Below, piece after piece: positions 62,297 through 64,000 of a DNA stretch of 64,000 nucleotides (the first letter of the stretch is position 1; each line of letters starts with the position of its first letter). The stretch spans positions 4,316,001-4,380,000 of the forward strand of contig NZ_CP045740.1 in NCBI RefSeq assembly GCF_009650765.1, in the 5' to 3' direction. Source of the stretch: Streptomyces sp. SUK 48. GTDB lineage: Bacteria; Actinomycetota; Actinomycetes; Streptomycetales; Streptomycetaceae. The notes below the pieces were generated by a model. That model saw only the letters and a list, made by a program, of their open reading frames with translations, was not told where the DNA came from and ran no database searches. The translations under genes were made by a program, and so were the position numbers.

Positions 62297-63264
62297 CTGA
62301 ACTCCCCTTGGCTTGTGTCACGTTCGGGACGGGTCCGAAATCGCCATTCCAGACGGTACCGGGCGTGGAGGGCAGGTGTGGACGTGCTCCAGGAGAAGAC
62401 GCTTACCCCGTCCTCGTTGCGCCGGATCGGGGCGGTCCGCAAGGGTGCCGCCTCGGCGGTCATGGAGGTCTCGGTGCCCCACACCGTGGGATCGAGTGCG
62501 GCGGGGAAAGCGAGTTCGACCTCCAGGTGCTCGGTGGGCAGGCGGACGGCGCGCTGGAACCAGCGGCCCCACTTCTCGTCGCCCGCCGAGTAGGCGTACT
62601 CGATCCACACCGACTCGCCCGGGTGCAGCGGGTACCGGCCCTGGCCGTTCTCGAAGAGCAGCCAGACTTCCTTGAAGGCGTCGCGGTCGTGCTTGGCCTG
62701 CCAGCGCATGTCCTCCCCGTGGCACGTGGCCGTCAGGGCGAGTTCGTCCCAGGTCAGCGGGTGCTCGCGGTAGTGGGCGTTGGAGCGCTCGGGCTCGCCA
62801 GGGTAGCGGTCGACGCTGATGCGGATCAGGTAGCGGGTGATCGGCTCGCTGCCGGTGTTCCGCAGCAGTCGGCGCATCGTCAGCCGGTACTGACGCCCGT
62901 CGTAGTCCAGGCGTGCGGCGTCGTGCTCGACGACGATGGCCGAGCCCGTCGCGTACGGCTGCTCGGCCCGGCGGGGCGGGGGTGGGGCTGCCGAGGGTGC
63001 CGTGCGGGCCTTTGCCGTCTCGAAGTCGAGCCAGCGTTTCCACAGGGCCTTGCCCGCATTCAGGATGTCCTCTGCACGGCGGGCGAAGTCCTCGGTCGGC
63101 TTGTGCCGCCCGGATTCGACGTGGCTGACGTAGGACGGGTCGAAGCCCATCCTGCGGGCCAGCTCCCGCTTGGACAGCCCCCGCACCTCACGCCAGTAGG
63201 CGACCTCCGCCGCGAACGCCTCGGCGGCCTGCTCAACCGTCGAAGCGTCGTCCCGCGCGTCCAT
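62293..63264 (-). CDS. XRE-type HTH regulator with large C-terminal domain
   Basis: 323 residues from ATG at 63264 with GGGGG upstream. The HTH is 'LSKRELARRMGFDPSYVSHV' (residues 30-50). The C-terminal 200 residues form a beta-rich domain ('LTMRRLLRNTGSEPITRYLI', 'LHPGESVWIEYAYSAGDEKW') of a type I know from actinobacterial XRE regulators of accessory clusters. It is cytoplasmic. Transcribed with the deformylase gene and divergent from the glycosyltransferase gene, with an inverted repeat in the shared promoter. It probably controls both; the ligand is unknown. Confidence 0.75.
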   Translation of the reverse strand: MDARDDASTVEQAAEAFAAEVAYWREVRGLSKRELARRMGFDPSYVSHVESGRHKPTEDFARRAEDILNAGKALWKRWLDFETAKARTAPSAAPPPPRRAEQPYATGSAIVVEHDAARLDYDGRQYRLTMRRLLRNTGSEPITRYLIRISVDRYPGEPERSNAHYREHPLTWDELALTATCHGEDMRWQAKHDRDAFKEVWLLFENGQGRYPLHPGESVWIEYAYSAGDEKWGRWFQRAVRLPTEHLEVELAFPAALDPTVWGTETSMTAEAAPLRTAPIRRNEDGVSVFSWSTSTPALHARYRLEWRFRTRPERDTSQGEFR

Positions 63265-63292
63265 CAAAGCCCCCGCTCTGGCTGCCGGATGA

Positions 63293-63324
63293 GATGAATG
63301 AACCGTGAGTGACCTCGATTCATC
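63293..63324. promoter_or_regulatory. Operator candidate in the divergent promoter
   Basis: GATGAAT (63293-63299) and ATTCATC (63318-63324) form an inverted repeat between the HTH gene and the glycosyltransferase gene. A leader hairpin (AGCCCGG/CCGGGCT, 63365-63386) precedes the latter's start. Confidence 0.45.
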
Positions 63325-63408
63325 ATTCTGTCACGCTCCCGCTTGCCGGTTCCCTTCCTTCACCAGCCCGGTTCGAGTTCCGGGCTTCCGTGAGGGAGGG
63401 CCCCAGCG

Positions 63409-64000
63409 ATGCGTGTGCTGTACCTGCTCAACGTCTCCAACGCCAGTCGGCTGACCGCCGACTCCGGCTTCACCTTCGCCGACCTGCTCGCCCCGGCCAT
63501 GGCCGACGCCGGGGCCGAGGTGACCGTGGCCTCCCCGGTCCCGGCCGGCGATGCCCGCGTGCACTTCGCGCCCACCGCCTCGCCGTCCACCAAGTACCGA
63601 GCCCGCTTCGACCCTGGCATGGATGCCCTGGTCGCACTGATGCGCGAATGGCGGCCCGAGGTGGTGGTGGCCAATCAGGTAGAGGCCGCCCCCGCAGTGC
63701 GGGCCGCGCTGCTGGAGGCCAAGGTGGACGCGCGGATCGCCGGGTACTGCCACTACCTGCCGTTCTCCTTCACCAGCAACGGCATGCTGGAGCTGGACCC
63801 GGCGATGAACGGCGGCGGCCTCGGCCGCAGCGTACTGCTGGCCTTCGCGGCTGGTCTCGCGGCCTGCGACCGCGTGCTGGTCCACTCCTCCACCGCTGCC
63901 TCGTGGGTCACCGCAGCCGCCGCCCGCACCAGCGTCGAACTCGGCGAGAAACTGCACGTCGTCCCTGCCCCCAGGGACGGGATCCTGGTGCGTGACCCGG
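63409..64000 (+). CDS. Glycosyltransferase-like protein, 3' end outside window
   Basis: ATG at 63409 with GGGAGGG upstream; 197 codons are visible and the frame is open at the edge. 'MRVLYLLNVSNASRLTADSG', 'LLAPAMADAGAEVTVASPVP' and 'CDRVLVHSSTAASWV' follow the N-terminal Rossmann pattern of GT-B (GT1/GT4-type) glycosyltransferases: acceptor-binding first half, donor site still to come. Cytoplasmic. It starts an operon divergent from the HTH/deformylase pair. Sugar and acceptor are unknown; the assignment rests on half a domain. Confidence 0.62.
   Translation, partial: MRVLYLLNVSNASRLTADSGFTFADLLAPAMADAGAEVTVASPVPAGDARVHFAPTASPSTKYRARFDPGMDALVALMREWRPEVVVANQVEAAPAVRAALLEAKVDARIAGYCHYLPFSFTSNGMLELDPAMNGGGLGRSVLLAFAAGLAACDRVLVHSSTAASWVTAAAARTSVELGEKLHVVPAPRDGILVRDP

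Overview
The window is high-GC actinobacterial DNA and almost certainly comes from a Streptomyces chromosome. Signs are the strong G/C third-position bias, the GTG and ATG starts with GGAGG-type ribosome sites, a tandem SigF/SigN-type sigma pair next to a tadA-upp neighbourhood, a Streptomyces-type subtilisin inhibitor and a DmdR-type iron box. No rRNA and no CRISPR array were seen. Positions come from reading the sequence. Family names come from motif recognition, without database searches.

Layout. 1-12,260 is backbone: a primase-polymerase behind a LexA-like box; a hydratase/hydratase/aldolase operon like the sterol side-chain ChsH2-ChsH1-Ltp2 set; a SigE-family sigma factor; an acyl-CoA synthetase with a TetR-type operator; a 1470-residue PAS/pseudokinase/receiver protein; and a subtilisin inhibitor. 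tRNA-Ser(GCT) and tRNA-Arg(ACG) follow. The 3' end of tRNA-Arg is repeated perfectly (44 bp) at 22,248-22,291, so 12.6-22.3 kb is an integrated island. Its cargo is a lipoprotein, a kinase-like protein, small unknowns, an HTH/NUDIX pair, a Shedu-type nuclease gene with a TTA codon, and a large HTH-NTPase-repeat protein. No integrase is visible in it.

22.3-56 kb is backbone again: YdcF, a frameshifted lipoprotein gene, an MFS exporter and a DUF2797 protein; a two-component system in an operon with two membrane glycosyltransferases; a MarR-controlled efflux gene with prealbumin-like C-terminal domains; sigN/sigF, tRNA-Ser(CGA), tadA and upp; a HerA-type ATPase; and an iron-box operon with a penicillin-acylase-family enzyme and a siderophore-type acetyltransferase.

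56-61.7 kb is an integration hotspot. It holds 3' fragments of tRNA-Ser(GGA) and tRNA-Arg(CCT), duplicated core sequences and a truncated tyrosine integrase butted against a truncated NUDIX gene. It also holds a low-GC HEPN-motif protein with a 150-nt imperfect palindrome upstream, and an orphan GIY-YIG protein. The window ends in an accessory cluster: an HTH regulator overlapping a peptide deformylase gene, divergent from a glycosyltransferase gene that runs off the edge.

The best candidates for new biology are the two islands (HTH-NTPase-repeat gene beside Shedu; HEPN gene plus palindrome), the deformylase/HTH/glycosyltransferase cluster, and the pseudokinase scaffold with repeated TGRRRR motifs.
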